Shown: positions 1-7,814, counted from the stretch's first letter. The stretch is DNA of 64,000 bases from Crocinitomicaceae bacterium (GCA_022447585.1 JAKVAR010000048.1:1-64000); one strand, 5' to 3'. Numbers and translations are program-made. The notes: generated by a model not told the origin, from the sequence alone.

Positions 1-23
1 GCCAGGATCAAACTCTCCGTTGT
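1..23 (-). rRNA. rrs: 16S ribosomal RNA, 5' end only
   Basis: The reverse complement of the first bases reads AGAGTTTGATCCTGGC, the universal 5' signature of bacterial 16S rRNA. The mature 5' end is placed about seven bases upstream of it by analogy with E. coli. The rest of the rRNA operon lies beyond the left edge. Identity is near certain; the exact mature end is inferred. Confidence 0.93.
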
Positions 24-185
24 ATAAAACTTTGAATTCTGTTGAGGCTCATTCGTTAATTTAATTCTTTACGCTGTTTCCTTATTTCTCAATCTTTCAA
101 AGAACTTATATGTTCTTAAATGCTAAACCAATAACACTTAAAATCTTTACTCATCTTTTCCGTCAACTCGTTTGTTTCGGGGGCA
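24..185 (-). other. rRNA operon leader
   Basis: This is the transcribed stretch between the nearest rRNA promoter and the 16S 5' end. On the minus strand it contains a GTTCTTTGAAA element near position 105, of the kind found in Bacteroidota 16S leaders, probably involved in processing or antitermination. An apparent open reading frame across this region on the plus strand is low-complexity and is not considered a gene. Confidence 0.6.
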
Positions 186-216
186 CAAAGATATGTATCT
201 TTTTTATTCTAGCAAG
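186..216 (-). promoter_or_regulatory. rRNA promoter P1 (Bacteroidota type)
   Basis: On the minus strand a -7 element TATCTTTG (186-193) matches TAnnTTTG, and CTTG (213-216) lies 19 nt upstream as the -33 element. This is the promoter closest to the 16S gene. The context around it recurs at P2. Confidence 0.75.
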
Positions 217-294
217 CTTTTTATTTAAAAAAAATATTTTTTCTTGCTTTCAAAAATTTCAGTTTTTAATATCGCTTATCGTTCAAAACGGCTG

Positions 295-325
295 CAAAGA
301 TATGCACTTTTTTGAAACTAACAAG
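295..325 (-). promoter_or_regulatory. rRNA promoter P2 (Bacteroidota type)
   Basis: On the minus strand this has the same architecture as P1: TATCTTTG (295-302), a 19-nt spacer and CTTG (322-325). The identical boxes and spacing 109 bp from P1 suggest duplication of a promoter unit. Confidence 0.75.
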
Positions 326-418
326 TTTTGGTTAAAAACTTTTAAAATTATTTGTTTTTTCAACTTAATCAACAAAAACACTACTGGTTTTGCCAACGCT
401 CTACGTCAAAAGCGGCTG

Positions 419-453
419 CAAAGGTATAAAGTCTTTTCTATTTATCACACAAC
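419..453 (-). promoter_or_regulatory. possible third upstream rRNA promoter P3
   Basis: TACCTTTG (419-426) on the minus strand fits TAnnTTTG and shares the flanking GCGGCTG-like context with P2. The -33 element is weak: the best TTG is at 450-452, in GTTG at 450-453, with a spacer of 23 nt. It may be a decayed third copy of the unit. Confidence 0.5.
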
Positions 454-512
454 AATTTCTGTTTTTTTGACTTCTTTTTTTTTAATCGCTTGATTAAAAA
501 AGCCTTACAATG

Positions 513-542
513 AAAAAAGGCAACTAAATGAGCTGCCTTTTT
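513..542 (-). terminator. Rho-independent terminator
   Basis: On the minus strand an AAGGCA/TGCCTT stem with a short loop is followed by a T run. It lies just downstream of the stop of the small gene at 572-787 and separates it from the rRNA promoters. Confidence 0.8.
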
Positions 543-571
543 ATAAATTGATCGCTTATTTATAAAATAAA

Positions 572-787
572 CTACTTCTTTTTACGGTCTTTGATCTTAT
601 CAACCCACTTGTCATTTTTCATTTCACCAAGTACAGTTACTTGTTTCATTCTTGAATAATCTTCTACCGCAAGAAGCATTTGATCCTTCGTATCTCTTCT
701 TATTAAAATACCTCCACTACCTTGATTTTTAACTTCAATATAAAAACCATCTTTTAGTCTTGCCGGCTTAGTCGCTGGTCTTCCCAT
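572..787 (-). CDS. conserved small basic protein of unknown function
   Basis: A 71-residue protein starting MGRPATKPARLKDGFYIE and ending in a Lys/Arg-rich tail (KIKDRKKK). It has no signal peptide, membrane segment or known catalytic motif. The first half looks like a short beta-rich fold and the second is charged. Proteins with this N-terminal signature seem to recur in flavobacteria, but I cannot name a family. It has its own terminator (513-542) and sits directly upstream of the rRNA promoters, so it is probably monocistronic. A nucleic-acid or ribosome-related role would be a guess based only on charge and position. Confidence 0.75.
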   Translation of the reverse strand: MGRPATKPARLKDGFYIEVKNQGSGGILIRRDTKDQMLLAVEDYSRMKQVTVLGEMKNDKWVDKIKDRKKK

Positions 788-918
788 TCGATATATTTAT
801 TTATGTATTACTAAACTTATAGACCTCAATATACGAAAGAAATATTCATATCAAAGTTTTTATGATTTTTTAGGAATATGGATAATGAATTCCTACCTGA
901 TAAACACCACTGTAATGC

Positions 919-1539
919 CTATTGAGCTAAAACATACACAAAATGATCGTCTTTTAGGTCAAAAAGAACTACTCCTTTATATATTAAGTAACTTAAATTA
1001 TAATCTACTTCCTTCAGTGATCTATTCGCATTAGAATACAATTTTGACAACGTCATAGCATCGCCATATAAACTTTCAATTATTTCAGCCTGACAATCCA
1101 AACTAAACTTCGAACTATTTTTAGCATCACCACTTAACTTCCAAGCCAGTTGGATTATTTTATTGGCATAACAAGTCCTATCTCCAATTCTGACAAAAAC
1201 AGCCCATCCATCCCCTATTCTATTTGCAAAATGCATATTATTCGATTTTTGAATCCTCACTTCTAAAACCAAATGGTGCCCTTCTTGCCAAATAACTGTG
1301 TCAAATTCAACAAGTGGTCTTGTAAAAAGATTTACCATTCGCTCAAGAACAAAAGCTCCCTCCGAAGGATCAATACCATTTATCTTTCCATTATCCTTTA
1401 CACCGACCAACAAAGAACCGCCATCAGTATTAGCAAATGAAACCAGTACAGAAGCAATTCTTTGACTATTTGTTAGTTCTTTTTCGAATTCTAGCTGCTG
1501 CCCTTTTCCTTTCGATATCAGTTTCAATAACTCAGACAT
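919..1539 (-). CDS. AlbA_2 (Schlafen-type) putative DNA-binding protein
   Basis: A 206-residue cytoplasmic protein. Residues about 10-100 match the AlbA_2/Schlafen-like fold: GQQLEFEKEL at the start, then SFANTDGGSLLVGVKDNG and GIDPSE. This domain is common in predicted ATP-dependent regulators and nucleic-acid-binding proteins. The second half (residues 115-206) is helical and may be a winged-helix-like region. The start codon overlaps the aroE stop by one base (TAATG), so it is probably the last gene of the operon and translationally coupled. Its specific target is unknown. Confidence 0.75.
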   Translation of the reverse strand: MSELLKLISKGKGQQLEFEKELTNSQRIASVLVSFANTDGGSLLVGVKDNGKINGIDPSEGAFVLERMVNLFTRPLVEFDTVIWQEGHHLVLEVRIQKSNNMHFANRIGDGWAVFVRIGDRTCYANKIIQLAWKLSGDAKNSSKFSLDCQAEIIESLYGDAMTLSKLYSNANRSLKEVDYNLSYLIYKGVVLFDLKDDHFVYVLAQ

Positions 1540-2264
1540 TACTTATTCCAAATTGACCAAGCTCTTAATGCCTGCTCTTTCAACATTGAATATCCATTTA
1601 AAGCAATAGCACCTTGTTTTTCCGCCATTCGTAGCAAAATAGTTTTTGGCGGATTATAAATAAGATCCACAACTAAATGATTTTCTGTCAAACTATCATA
1701 CGGCAAATCGATTTCCTCATCAAAATTGGGATATGTCCCAACAGGTGTACAATTTACAATCAGCTTACACGCATCGATCATATACGAATTAATATCTGCG
1801 TAACTGAACTGATTATTCCCCTTTGGTTTTCTCGATATAAAAATAACATCAACACCAATTGAGTTTAAAGCGAATTCTACGGCTTTAGATGCACCTCCCG
1901 TCCCAAGAATAACAGCACGTTCATGCTGATTACTCAAAAAAGGTTTTACAGATTGGTGAAATCCAAAGGCATCCGTATTATGACCTATCGTTTTTCCATT
2001 TTCAAATTCAATGGTATTTACCGCACCTATCGCTTTAGCCTCATCACTTAATCCATCTAAGAATGGAATGACTTCTTCCTTATAAGGTATGGTAACATTC
2101 AACCCTTGAATATCTTTAGTTAAAATTGTTTTTATCTCATCAATAGAATTGATTTCAAAGTTAGAATAAGCTCCGTCTATGTCATTCTCTTTAAAATATG
2201 ACTCAAAAAAAGTTTTTGAAAATGAATGTCCTAATGACTTTCCAATTAATCCGAAGTTATTCAT
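1539..2264 (-). CDS. aroE: shikimate dehydrogenase
   Basis: A 241-residue cytoplasmic enzyme that reduces 3-dehydroshikimate to shikimate with NADPH in aromatic amino acid synthesis. The N-terminus shows the substrate-binding motif GKSLGHSFSKTF (residues 8-19). NVTIPYKEE carries the catalytic Lys. NTDAFG follows, and then the Rossmann loop ILGTGGASKAV. Length is somewhat short but within the range of Bacteroidota AroE. It is embedded in a minus-strand operon between a DUF368 gene (11-bp gap) and an AlbA_2 gene (1-base overlap), away from other shikimate genes. Confidence 0.95.
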   Translation of the reverse strand: MNNFGLIGKSLGHSFSKTFFESYFKENDIDGAYSNFEINSIDEIKTILTKDIQGLNVTIPYKEEVIPFLDGLSDEAKAIGAVNTIEFENGKTIGHNTDAFGFHQSVKPFLSNQHERAVILGTGGASKAVEFALNSIGVDVIFISRKPKGNNQFSYADINSYMIDACKLIVNCTPVGTYPNFDEEIDLPYDSLTENHLVVDLIYNPPKTILLRMAEKQGAIALNGYSMLKEQALRAWSIWNK

Positions 2265-2275
2265 GCAATTAATGT

Positions 2276-3199
2276 TTACGATTCCTTAGGAGCAAATCTC
2301 TCTAGAATGAAAATCAATAAGAAACCTCCAATAGCTAGCAAAATAGAATATGTCAATTGTGCTTCTCCCGAAAAATCACTCGGTAAAACATTATCCTGAA
2401 TAAATGGAACAACTTCACCATGACTATTGACCCTAGTTGATATGGTTTCTTTCCAAGGCCAAACCTTATTTAAAGAACCAACCATAAAACCAGCAAGTAG
2501 AGCAATTGTTAAATTTTTGAATTTACTAAAGAGATATTTAAGCACACGAGCAAATGACAATAAACCAATAGCACAACCAAATCCAAAGAGCCCAATTGTG
2601 ACTAAATCTCGATCATTAATTGCTACAAGCACTTTATCATAACTGCCTAGAAGCAACAAAATAAAGGCCCCTGAGACTCCTGGTAAAATCATTGCACATA
2701 TTGCAATTGCACCACTAAGCACAATATACCAGGTCGAATCTACTGAGGCTACAGAATTTATTGTAGAAATGTAATACGCCACAACCGCACCAATAGCTAT
2801 TGTAACCATAGCCCCTAGAGACCATTTTTCAATACTTTTTGAAATCAACCAAACGCTGGCGATAATTAAACCAAAGAAAAAGCTCCAAATTAAAACAGGG
2901 TGCATTTCTAGTAAAAACGATACAACCTTTGCTAGGGAAACAATACTAATTCCAATTCCTACGAAAAGGAAAACGAAGAAGGTTCCATTCACATGATTCC
3001 AAAAACTTTTAAAACCTTCCGATTTCCAAAGTTTTAGTGCTGACAGATTAATATTATTAATACTATCAATTAACTCTTCATAAATTCCAGAAATAAACGC
3101 AATTGTCCCTCCTGAAACTCCTGGAACCACATCTGCGGCCCCCATTGCAGCTCCCTTAAGTGCTAAAAACCCTAATTTAAGTGGTGATCTTTTAGTCAT
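2276..3199 (-). CDS. DUF368 family membrane protein, likely undecaprenyl-phosphate translocase (PopT-like)
   Basis: A 307-residue polytopic inner-membrane protein with about eight hydrophobic segments. The family's repeated motif is visible twice: AADVVPGVSGGTIAFISGIY near residue 22 and MILPGVSGAFILLLLGSY near residue 170, pointing to an internal repeat. Members of DUF368 (PopT) have been shown to recycle undecaprenyl phosphate across the membrane; assignment here is by family. Its ATG overlaps the stop of the upstream rhodanese gene by one base (TAATG), and aroE follows 11 bp downstream. Confidence 0.88.
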   Translation of the reverse strand: MTKRSPLKLGFLALKGAAMGAADVVPGVSGGTIAFISGIYEELIDSINNINLSALKLWKSEGFKSFWNHVNGTFFVFLFVGIGISIVSLAKVVSFLLEMHPVLIWSFFFGLIIASVWLISKSIEKWSLGAMVTIAIGAVVAYYISTINSVASVDSTWYIVLSGAIAICAMILPGVSGAFILLLLGSYDKVLVAINDRDLVTIGLFGFGCAIGLLSFARVLKYLFSKFKNLTIALLAGFMVGSLNKVWPWKETISTRVNSHGEVVPFIQDNVLPSDFSGEAQLTYSILLAIGGFLLIFILERFAPKES

Positions 3200-3531
3200 T
3201 AATATGCTTCTAGGTTAGGTTCAATTTTGTCAATCCAAGCGAGTATTCCACCCTCTAAAACAAAAATGTTATTGAAATCATACTCTTGGCTTAATAAATT
3301 AGCAGCCGCTTCTGCTCTTTTTCCAGACCGGCAGACGATAACGCTCAATGCATCTGCATGCAATTCACCCACCCTAGAAGTCAACTCAGACATGGGGATA
3401 TGTATTGCATTCATTTTACAAATCTCTAATTCATATTTATCACGAATATCGATTACAACGACTTTCTCTTTCGCTTCAAGTTTAGATTTTAAATCTAAGG
3501 GAGTTATATATTGCATCTTCTTATTAAGCAT
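3199..3531 (-). CDS. single-domain rhodanese-like protein
   Basis: A 110-residue cytoplasmic protein forming one rhodanese domain. VVIDIRDKYELEICKMNAIH is the typical N-terminal half, and VCRSGKRA (Cys67) is the active-site loop. Presence of the Cys suggests sulfur-transfer or persulfide chemistry, but the substrate is unknown. It lies 51 bp after the hotdog gene and overlaps the DUF368 start by one base. Function within this mixed operon is not obvious; a housekeeping sulfurtransferase is the simplest reading. Confidence 0.88.
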   Translation of the reverse strand: MLNKKMQYITPLDLKSKLEAKEKVVVIDIRDKYELEICKMNAIHIPMSELTSRVGELHADALSVIVCRSGKRAEAAANLLSQEYDFNNIFVLEGGILAWIDKIEPNLEAY

Positions 3532-3582
3532 CTATTGCTACAAATATATTAAATAGCTCTAATCATAATCAATGAAGTCGAA

Positions 3583-4065
3583 TTATTTAACCTTTACAGA
3601 AACTTCCATTACAAAGGTTGCGACAATTTCTCCTGATGAATCTTTCGCTAAAACATGGATTGGTTGATTTACTCTTTCACCAGAAGAGGCGCTAAGCTTC
3701 ATTGCAGCCATAACGAGGTGACCTTCATCGCTAGAAAAAACAACATCTGACTCTGCTCGTTTCAAAAAATCTGCTTGCACACTTTTAAACGCGAAGGAAA
3801 CAGGTTTACCCATTTTTTTTGAAAAATAAAATGCATGAATTCCTGCCGCAACATCTGCTCCAACAGCCAACGCACCAAAATACATCGAATTTAAATGATT
3901 CTTACTTCTACGTCTTAGTTTAATTTTCAATTTAGCCGATTGATCGTTTACTTCAATTAACCTTGGTTTAATAAAACCAATTAGTGGAATTTTAAGCGTT
4001 CCAAGAAGAAACAACAACCATTTCATTTTACCAATAGTGATGGGTTTTGACAGTTTACTCTCCAT
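3583..4065 (-). CDS. DUF4442 hotdog-fold thioesterase-like protein
   Basis: A 160-residue protein with a hydrophobic N-terminal stretch and a hotdog-like core. The segment KNHLNSMYFGALAVGAD (residues about 55-71) resembles the central helix region of PaaI/DUF4442 proteins, where the Asn and Asp positions often carry catalysis. A basic stretch (KLKIKLRRRSK) precedes it. It is probably an acyl-CoA or acyl-ACP thioesterase, with no known substrate. Its start overlaps the end of the NMO-like gene by 11 bases, so they are likely co-transcribed. Confidence 0.7.
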   Translation of the reverse strand: MESKLSKPITIGKMKWLLFLLGTLKIPLIGFIKPRLIEVNDQSAKLKIKLRRRSKNHLNSMYFGALAVGADVAAGIHAFYFSKKMGKPVSFAFKSVQADFLKRAESDVVFSSDEGHLVMAAMKLSASSGERVNQPIHVLAKDSSGEIVATFVMEVSVKVK

Positions 4066-5023
4066 ATTCTTTCCTTAATTGCTTAACAATTTCTTCAATT
4101 GGCCTAATAGACTTCACATGCTCAATACTTGGTCCTGCACACCAGACTGTTTTATAAGTCGAACTAAATGCAGCTTTCTGAAGGTTTTTCATTCCCTTGA
4201 AAAATGTAAATGCTTTAAACCATTTCTTAAATCTCTTATTCTTATTCAGAAATCTTTCGAGCCAATTTTGGGAAGTCCCTATTTTTTCAACGTAAGGAGT
4301 TTTAATCACCGTGCATGGAGTACCCGATAATTTAGTAGTCATAACAATATCATCCTTTCCATAATCTACGCAAGCTTGCTTATAATCTTGAGAAATCTCA
4401 GCCTCATTTGAGGCTATAAAAACGCTTCCCATAGACACACCATCAGCTCCGTGTTCAATCATACTTTTCAATTCATACCCATTTCCGACACCTCCAGCAG
4501 AAATCACAGGGATCGAGCACTCTTCTTTCAATAACGGAATTAACTCTTGATAAGACATTGGACCTGCATGTCCGCCTGCCTCTTTATTAACAGCGATCAC
4601 AGCATCGGCGCCCAGAATTTCAACTTTTTTTGCATACTTTACATCTACCACATCACAAAACACCTTAATGTTAAACTTCTTTGCCATTTTTATTGTTTCC
4701 TCTGGGGATCCCAACGAAGTAATTATAAAATCAACTCCTTCCTCACAACAAACTTTTAACTGCTCTTTGTACAGAAAATTAGATTTATTCACGATTAAGT
4801 TAATCCCAAACGGTCCTTTTACTTCACATTTAATTTCCTTTATAACTGTTCTCAACTCATCAACCGTGCGATAATTTAATGCAGGTATTGCTCCTGTAAC
4901 GCCAGACTTAATAGACTCAATAATCATTTCCTTATTGGAAACGAGAAACATAGGAGCCACAATAATTGGAAACTCGATTCCCAACATTCTGCATAACTCT
5001 ATTTCTTTTGGATTTGCATTCAT
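4055..5023 (-). CDS. nitronate monooxygenase / 2-nitropropane dioxygenase family flavoprotein
   Basis: A 322-residue TIM-barrel FMN enzyme. FPIIVAPMFLVSN is at the N-terminus, NKEAGGHAGPMS (the His-containing flavin motif) lies around residue 145, and ISAGGVGNG plus GADGVSMGSVF form the phosphate-binding loop. Family members oxidise nitronates or act as FabK-like enoyl reductases; sequence alone does not separate these. It is the first gene of a minus-strand operon with a hotdog protein, divergent from menA. The ATG gives the typical N-terminus. A second paralogue lies at 22489-23442. Confidence 0.85.
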   Translation of the reverse strand: MNANPKEIELCRMLGIEFPIIVAPMFLVSNKEMIIESIKSGVTGAIPALNYRTVDELRTVIKEIKCEVKGPFGINLIVNKSNFLYKEQLKVCCEEGVDFIITSLGSPEETIKMAKKFNIKVFCDVVDVKYAKKVEILGADAVIAVNKEAGGHAGPMSYQELIPLLKEECSIPVISAGGVGNGYELKSMIEHGADGVSMGSVFIASNEAEISQDYKQACVDYGKDDIVMTTKLSGTPCTVIKTPYVEKIGTSQNWLERFLNKNKRFKKWFKAFTFFKGMKNLQKAAFSSTYKTVWCAGPSIEHVKSIRPIEEIVKQLRKEYGE

Positions 5024-5060
5024 GAAGTGAAGTTAATGAAAAAATACTATGTACGCACAA

Positions 5061-5068
5061 CAAAGATA
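5061..5068 (-). promoter_or_regulatory. candidate -7 element for the NMO-aroE operon
   Basis: TATCTTTG on the minus strand matches TAnnTTTG and would start transcription about 30 nt before the ATG at 5023. I see no convincing TTG at the expected -33 distance, so this is tentative. Confidence 0.35.
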
Positions 5069-5101
5069 GTCAAATACGTACACTTTGGTTATTTTTGTTT
5101 C

Positions 5102-6004
5102 ATGTCAAAAAGTAAAGCTTGGATAAGCGCACTCAGATTGAGAACATTGCCTTTATCTCTTTCAGGAATATTATTAGGCTCAGGAGTAGCTCATTACAAT
5201 GGGTATTGGGATTTAACAATCTTCATTCTCGCCATGGCTACAACGATATCTTTTCAAATCGTATCTAATCTTGCAAATGATTTAGGAGATGATATTAAAG
5301 GTACAGATAATGAAGGACGTATTGGTCCAGAACGTGCAGTTCAATCTGGCTTAATTTCACGCAAAGAAATGAAGGGTGCGGTTATAGTTACATCCATACT
5401 CAGCTTCTTATTTGCTGGTGCACTAATTTATTTTGGAGCGAAAGATATGCCATCATCAATTGTGATATTCTATATAGGTCTCGCCATTATCTGCGTTATA
5501 GCGGCAATTACTTACACTGTTGGTAAGAAAGCATATGGGTATCATGGTCTAGGTGATATAATGGTATTTATCTTTTTTGGTATTGTGAGTGTTCTTGGTG
5601 TTTATTCTCTTTATGCGAAAACGTTCCTTGATATTAACATTCTTTTGGCCATTTTCGTCGGACTATTAAGTACCGCAGTTTTGAACTTAAATAATATGAG
5701 GGATTATCAAAATGACGCCAAATCTAACAAAAACACACTTGTCGTAAAGATGGGCCCCAATAACGCTAAGTTTTACCATGTTTTGTTAATACTGATAGCT
5801 ATAATCTCATTAGCTCTTTTCTTAGATAAGTTAAAAGAACCATTGACCTTTTTGATCTTAGCCCCTAGTATAATTCTATTTGTGCACATCAGAAAAGTAA
5901 TGAAAACTAAAAACCCAAAAGAATTTGATCCAGAATTAAAAAAAGTAGCACTATCTACATTTGGACTTTCATTGCTAACCACAATTGTCCTCATATTATT
6001 ATGA
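5102..6004 (+). CDS. menA: 1,4-dihydroxy-2-naphthoate polyprenyltransferase
   Basis: A UbiA-family integral membrane prenyltransferase that attaches the polyprenyl tail in menaquinone synthesis. The start at 5102 (MSKSKAWISALRLRTLPLSL) is preferred because it matches MenA N-termini; an in-frame upstream extension would run into the promoter region. The first Asp-rich motif is NLANDLGDDIKGTDNEGRIG, and the second (NNMRDYQNDAKSNK) lies in the second half. About eight transmembrane helices are apparent. It overlaps menC by four bases (ATGA), indicating coupling. The resulting quinone would be the substrate of the Nqr complex encoded at 32600-38640. Confidence 0.93.
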   Translation: MSKSKAWISALRLRTLPLSLSGILLGSGVAHYNGYWDLTIFILAMATTISFQIVSNLANDLGDDIKGTDNEGRIGPERAVQSGLISRKEMKGAVIVTSILSFLFAGALIYFGAKDMPSSIVIFYIGLAIICVIAAITYTVGKKAYGYHGLGDIMVFIFFGIVSVLGVYSLYAKTFLDINILLAIFVGLLSTAVLNLNNMRDYQNDAKSNKNTLVVKMGPNNAKFYHVLLILIAIISLALFLDKLKEPLTFLILAPSIILFVHIRKVMKTKNPKEFDPELKKVALSTFGLSLLTTIVLILL

Positions 6005-7008
6005 TTAAAGCGAAGTATTCCAAAAAAACATTTAAGTTTAAAAGCCCTAGTGGAACAAGCAGAGGTATTCTAACCGAAAAACATGCTTGGTTCATAAAGC
6101 TATGGGACACCGAAAAACCTGATGTAATTGGTATAGGCGAATGCAGTATTATACCCGGGCTATCACCCGACTTTTCTAATTTTGAAGAGTACGAAAGTCG
6201 GCTAGATCTTTTAACCAATGATTTATCACTAGACCTTACAAATTGGCCATCGATCAAATTTGGGTTAGAGACTGCGCAACTTGATCTTGAAAATGGAGGT
6301 AAACAAATAATTTTCAATAATGCCTTCACAAAAGGTGAAATTCAAATTCCCATTAATGGATTAATCTGGATGGGGACAGAGCGTTTCATGCTCAATCAGA
6401 TTGAAGAGAAGTTACAATCGGGATTCTCCACTATAAAAATGAAAATTGGCGCCATAGATTTTGAAACTGAAATCAAACTATTAAGATTAATCCGAGAGCG
6501 CTATGATTCATCCGAAATCACGCTTCGTGTGGACGCCAATGGAGCATTCTCTAACAAAGAAGCTCTTGACAAGTTAAAGGAACTTTCAGAATTAGACATT
6601 CACTCAATTGAACAACCAATAAAGCAAGGGCAAACTAAAGAAATGAGGAAGCTATGCGCCATTACCCCGTTGGACATTGCTCTGGACGAAGAATTAATAG
6701 GTGTTAATTCTATAGATGAGAAAACCAATTTATTATCTGACATAAAACCTCAATATATTATCCTAAAACCAAGCTTACACGGAGGCATAAGTGGTACAAG
6801 AGAATGGATAAATATTGCCAATAGTCAATCTATTCCTTGGTGGATTACCTCTGCTCTTGAATCAAACATTGGACTCAATGCCATTTGTCAATTGGCTGCG
6901 GAATATAACAACCCACTACCTCAAGGACTTGGCACTGGCTCATTGTATAAGAACAATATTGACTCAGACTTAGAAGTTAAGAATGGCTTCATCTTCAAGA
7001 AAAACTAA
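6001..7008 (+). CDS. menC: o-succinylbenzoate synthase (enolase superfamily)
   Basis: A 335-residue cytoplasmic enzyme that dehydrates SHCHC to o-succinylbenzoate for menaquinone. Enolase-superfamily landmarks are present in order: the lysine pair in IKMKIG, metal ligands in RVDANGAF, IEQPI and LDEELIG, and the second catalytic Lys in IILKPS. The superfamily also includes dipeptide epimerases, but coupling to menA supports MenC. Its 3' end overlaps the convergent ACP-like gene by 14 bp. Confidence 0.88.
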   Translation: MIKAKYSKKTFKFKSPSGTSRGILTEKHAWFIKLWDTEKPDVIGIGECSIIPGLSPDFSNFEEYESRLDLLTNDLSLDLTNWPSIKFGLETAQLDLENGGKQIIFNNAFTKGEIQIPINGLIWMGTERFMLNQIEEKLQSGFSTIKMKIGAIDFETEIKLLRLIRERYDSSEITLRVDANGAFSNKEALDKLKELSELDIHSIEQPIKQGQTKEMRKLCAITPLDIALDEELIGVNSIDEKTNLLSDIKPQYIILKPSLHGGISGTREWINIANSQSIPWWITSALESNIGLNAICQLAAEYNNPLPQGLGTGSLYKNNIDSDLEVKNGFIFKKN

Positions 7009-7267
7009 ATTCATCTTCTTCTATTTCTATATTTCTAAAAATAAAGGAGATTATTTCGTCTATATTTTTGAATTCATTCATATCCTCATCTGGAATTATC
7101 AAATGATATTTCATTTCCAATTGAATTATAATCTTTACTAGATCAGAATAATACATATTCAAATCTTTTCTTAGCCTTAAATTAGTGGCATCACGCCCCA
7201 AATTAACCTTTAGCTGTTTATTCACCACATGAATAACTTCTTCCCGGATTACTGAACGATTAAACAT
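6995..7267 (-). CDS. acyl-carrier-protein-like protein lacking the phosphopantetheine serine
   Basis: A 90-residue acidic-tailed helical protein. Residues about 32-76 follow the ACP pattern (RKDLNMYYSDLVKIIIQLE, then a Glu/Asp-rich helix III and IDEIISFIF). In a carrier protein the helix II start would read D-S-L; here the aligned residues are Tyr39-Tyr40-Ser41. Ser41 is displaced by one position, so standard 4'-phosphopantetheinylation looks unlikely. The resemblance is from pattern reading, not a search. The gene overlaps the upstream receiver gene by eight bases, suggesting joint expression with the kinase module. Role unknown; a protein-protein adaptor is one possibility. Confidence 0.65.
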   Translation of the reverse strand: MFNRSVIREEVIHVVNKQLKVNLGRDATNLRLRKDLNMYYSDLVKIIIQLEMKYHLIIPDEDMNEFKNIDEIISFIFRNIEIEEDEFSFS

Positions 7268-7814
7268 AATACATTTTATATAAGATGAACAATAAGGCGA
7301 TTACGCCAGTTAAAATCAACGCGAACCAAATAGCTTTATGAACGCTGTCTCTAAAGCCTAAATCCAACAATTTAGTTTTCCAGGCAGATTTAGATTTGTC
7401 CTTTAGCTTCTTAAGTGCTGATTTATCTTTATAAATAAACCGATTGCCCTTAGTCATTTTTAAATCAACCAAGAGTTTAAACTTTTGATCTGCAGAAATC
7501 ATGATAATTTCAGTATCTGGTAATTGTGCCTCAATCAGTTCAGCAATTTGATCTCCCTTCATTACTCCAGGATTTACGCCATCTAAATGATAATCGAGAA
7601 TTACTAAATCAGGATTCAAATCTAAACACTTAAGACAATCTTCACCAATATCAAAAGTGTGCACTGTGATATTAGTTCCTTTTATTACATTTTTCAATAG
7701 ATTCAAGTAAACCTTATTATCATCAACAATAAACACGGTTAAACTCCTATCCGAATGAGTTTCTAAAAAGTAAGATGCTCCGTAATAATCTTGTATTATA
7801 GTTTCAGTTTTCAT
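7260..7814 (-). CDS. response-regulator receiver with C-terminal membrane anchor
   Basis: A 184-residue protein. After a 25-residue N-terminal extension comes a CheY-like receiver: acidic pair Asp31-Asp32, phospho-acceptor Asp74 (VILDYHLDG), Ser107 (IIMISAD) and Lys129 (IYKDK). A basic linker (about 132-160) leads to one hydrophobic helix (about 162-179, WFALILTGVIALLFILY) at the very end. No DNA-binding or enzymatic output domain exists, so the receiver appears tail-anchored facing the cytoplasm. It lies 25 bp downstream of the hybrid kinase gene and overlaps the ACP-like gene by 8 bp. It is a plausible phosphate acceptor from that kinase's Hpt domain. Confidence 0.85.
   Translation of the reverse strand: MKTETIIQDYYGASYFLETHSDRSLTVFIVDDNKVYLNLLKNVIKGTNITVHTFDIGEDCLKCLDLNPDLVILDYHLDGVNPGVMKGDQIAELIEAQLPDTEIIMISADQKFKLLVDLKMTKGNRFIYKDKSALKKLKDKSKSAWKTKLLDLGFRDSVHKAIWFALILTGVIALLFILYKMYYV

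Noticed and set aside
110-493. 127-residue plus-strand reading frame over the rRNA leader
   Set aside because: Low-complexity Phe/Asn/Lys sequence in a promoter region with repeated boxes; no initiation context or homology signal.
4055-5023. FabK enoyl-ACP reductase instead of nitronate monooxygenase
   Set aside because: The flavin motif fits both; FabK cannot be excluded but no fab gene context supports it.
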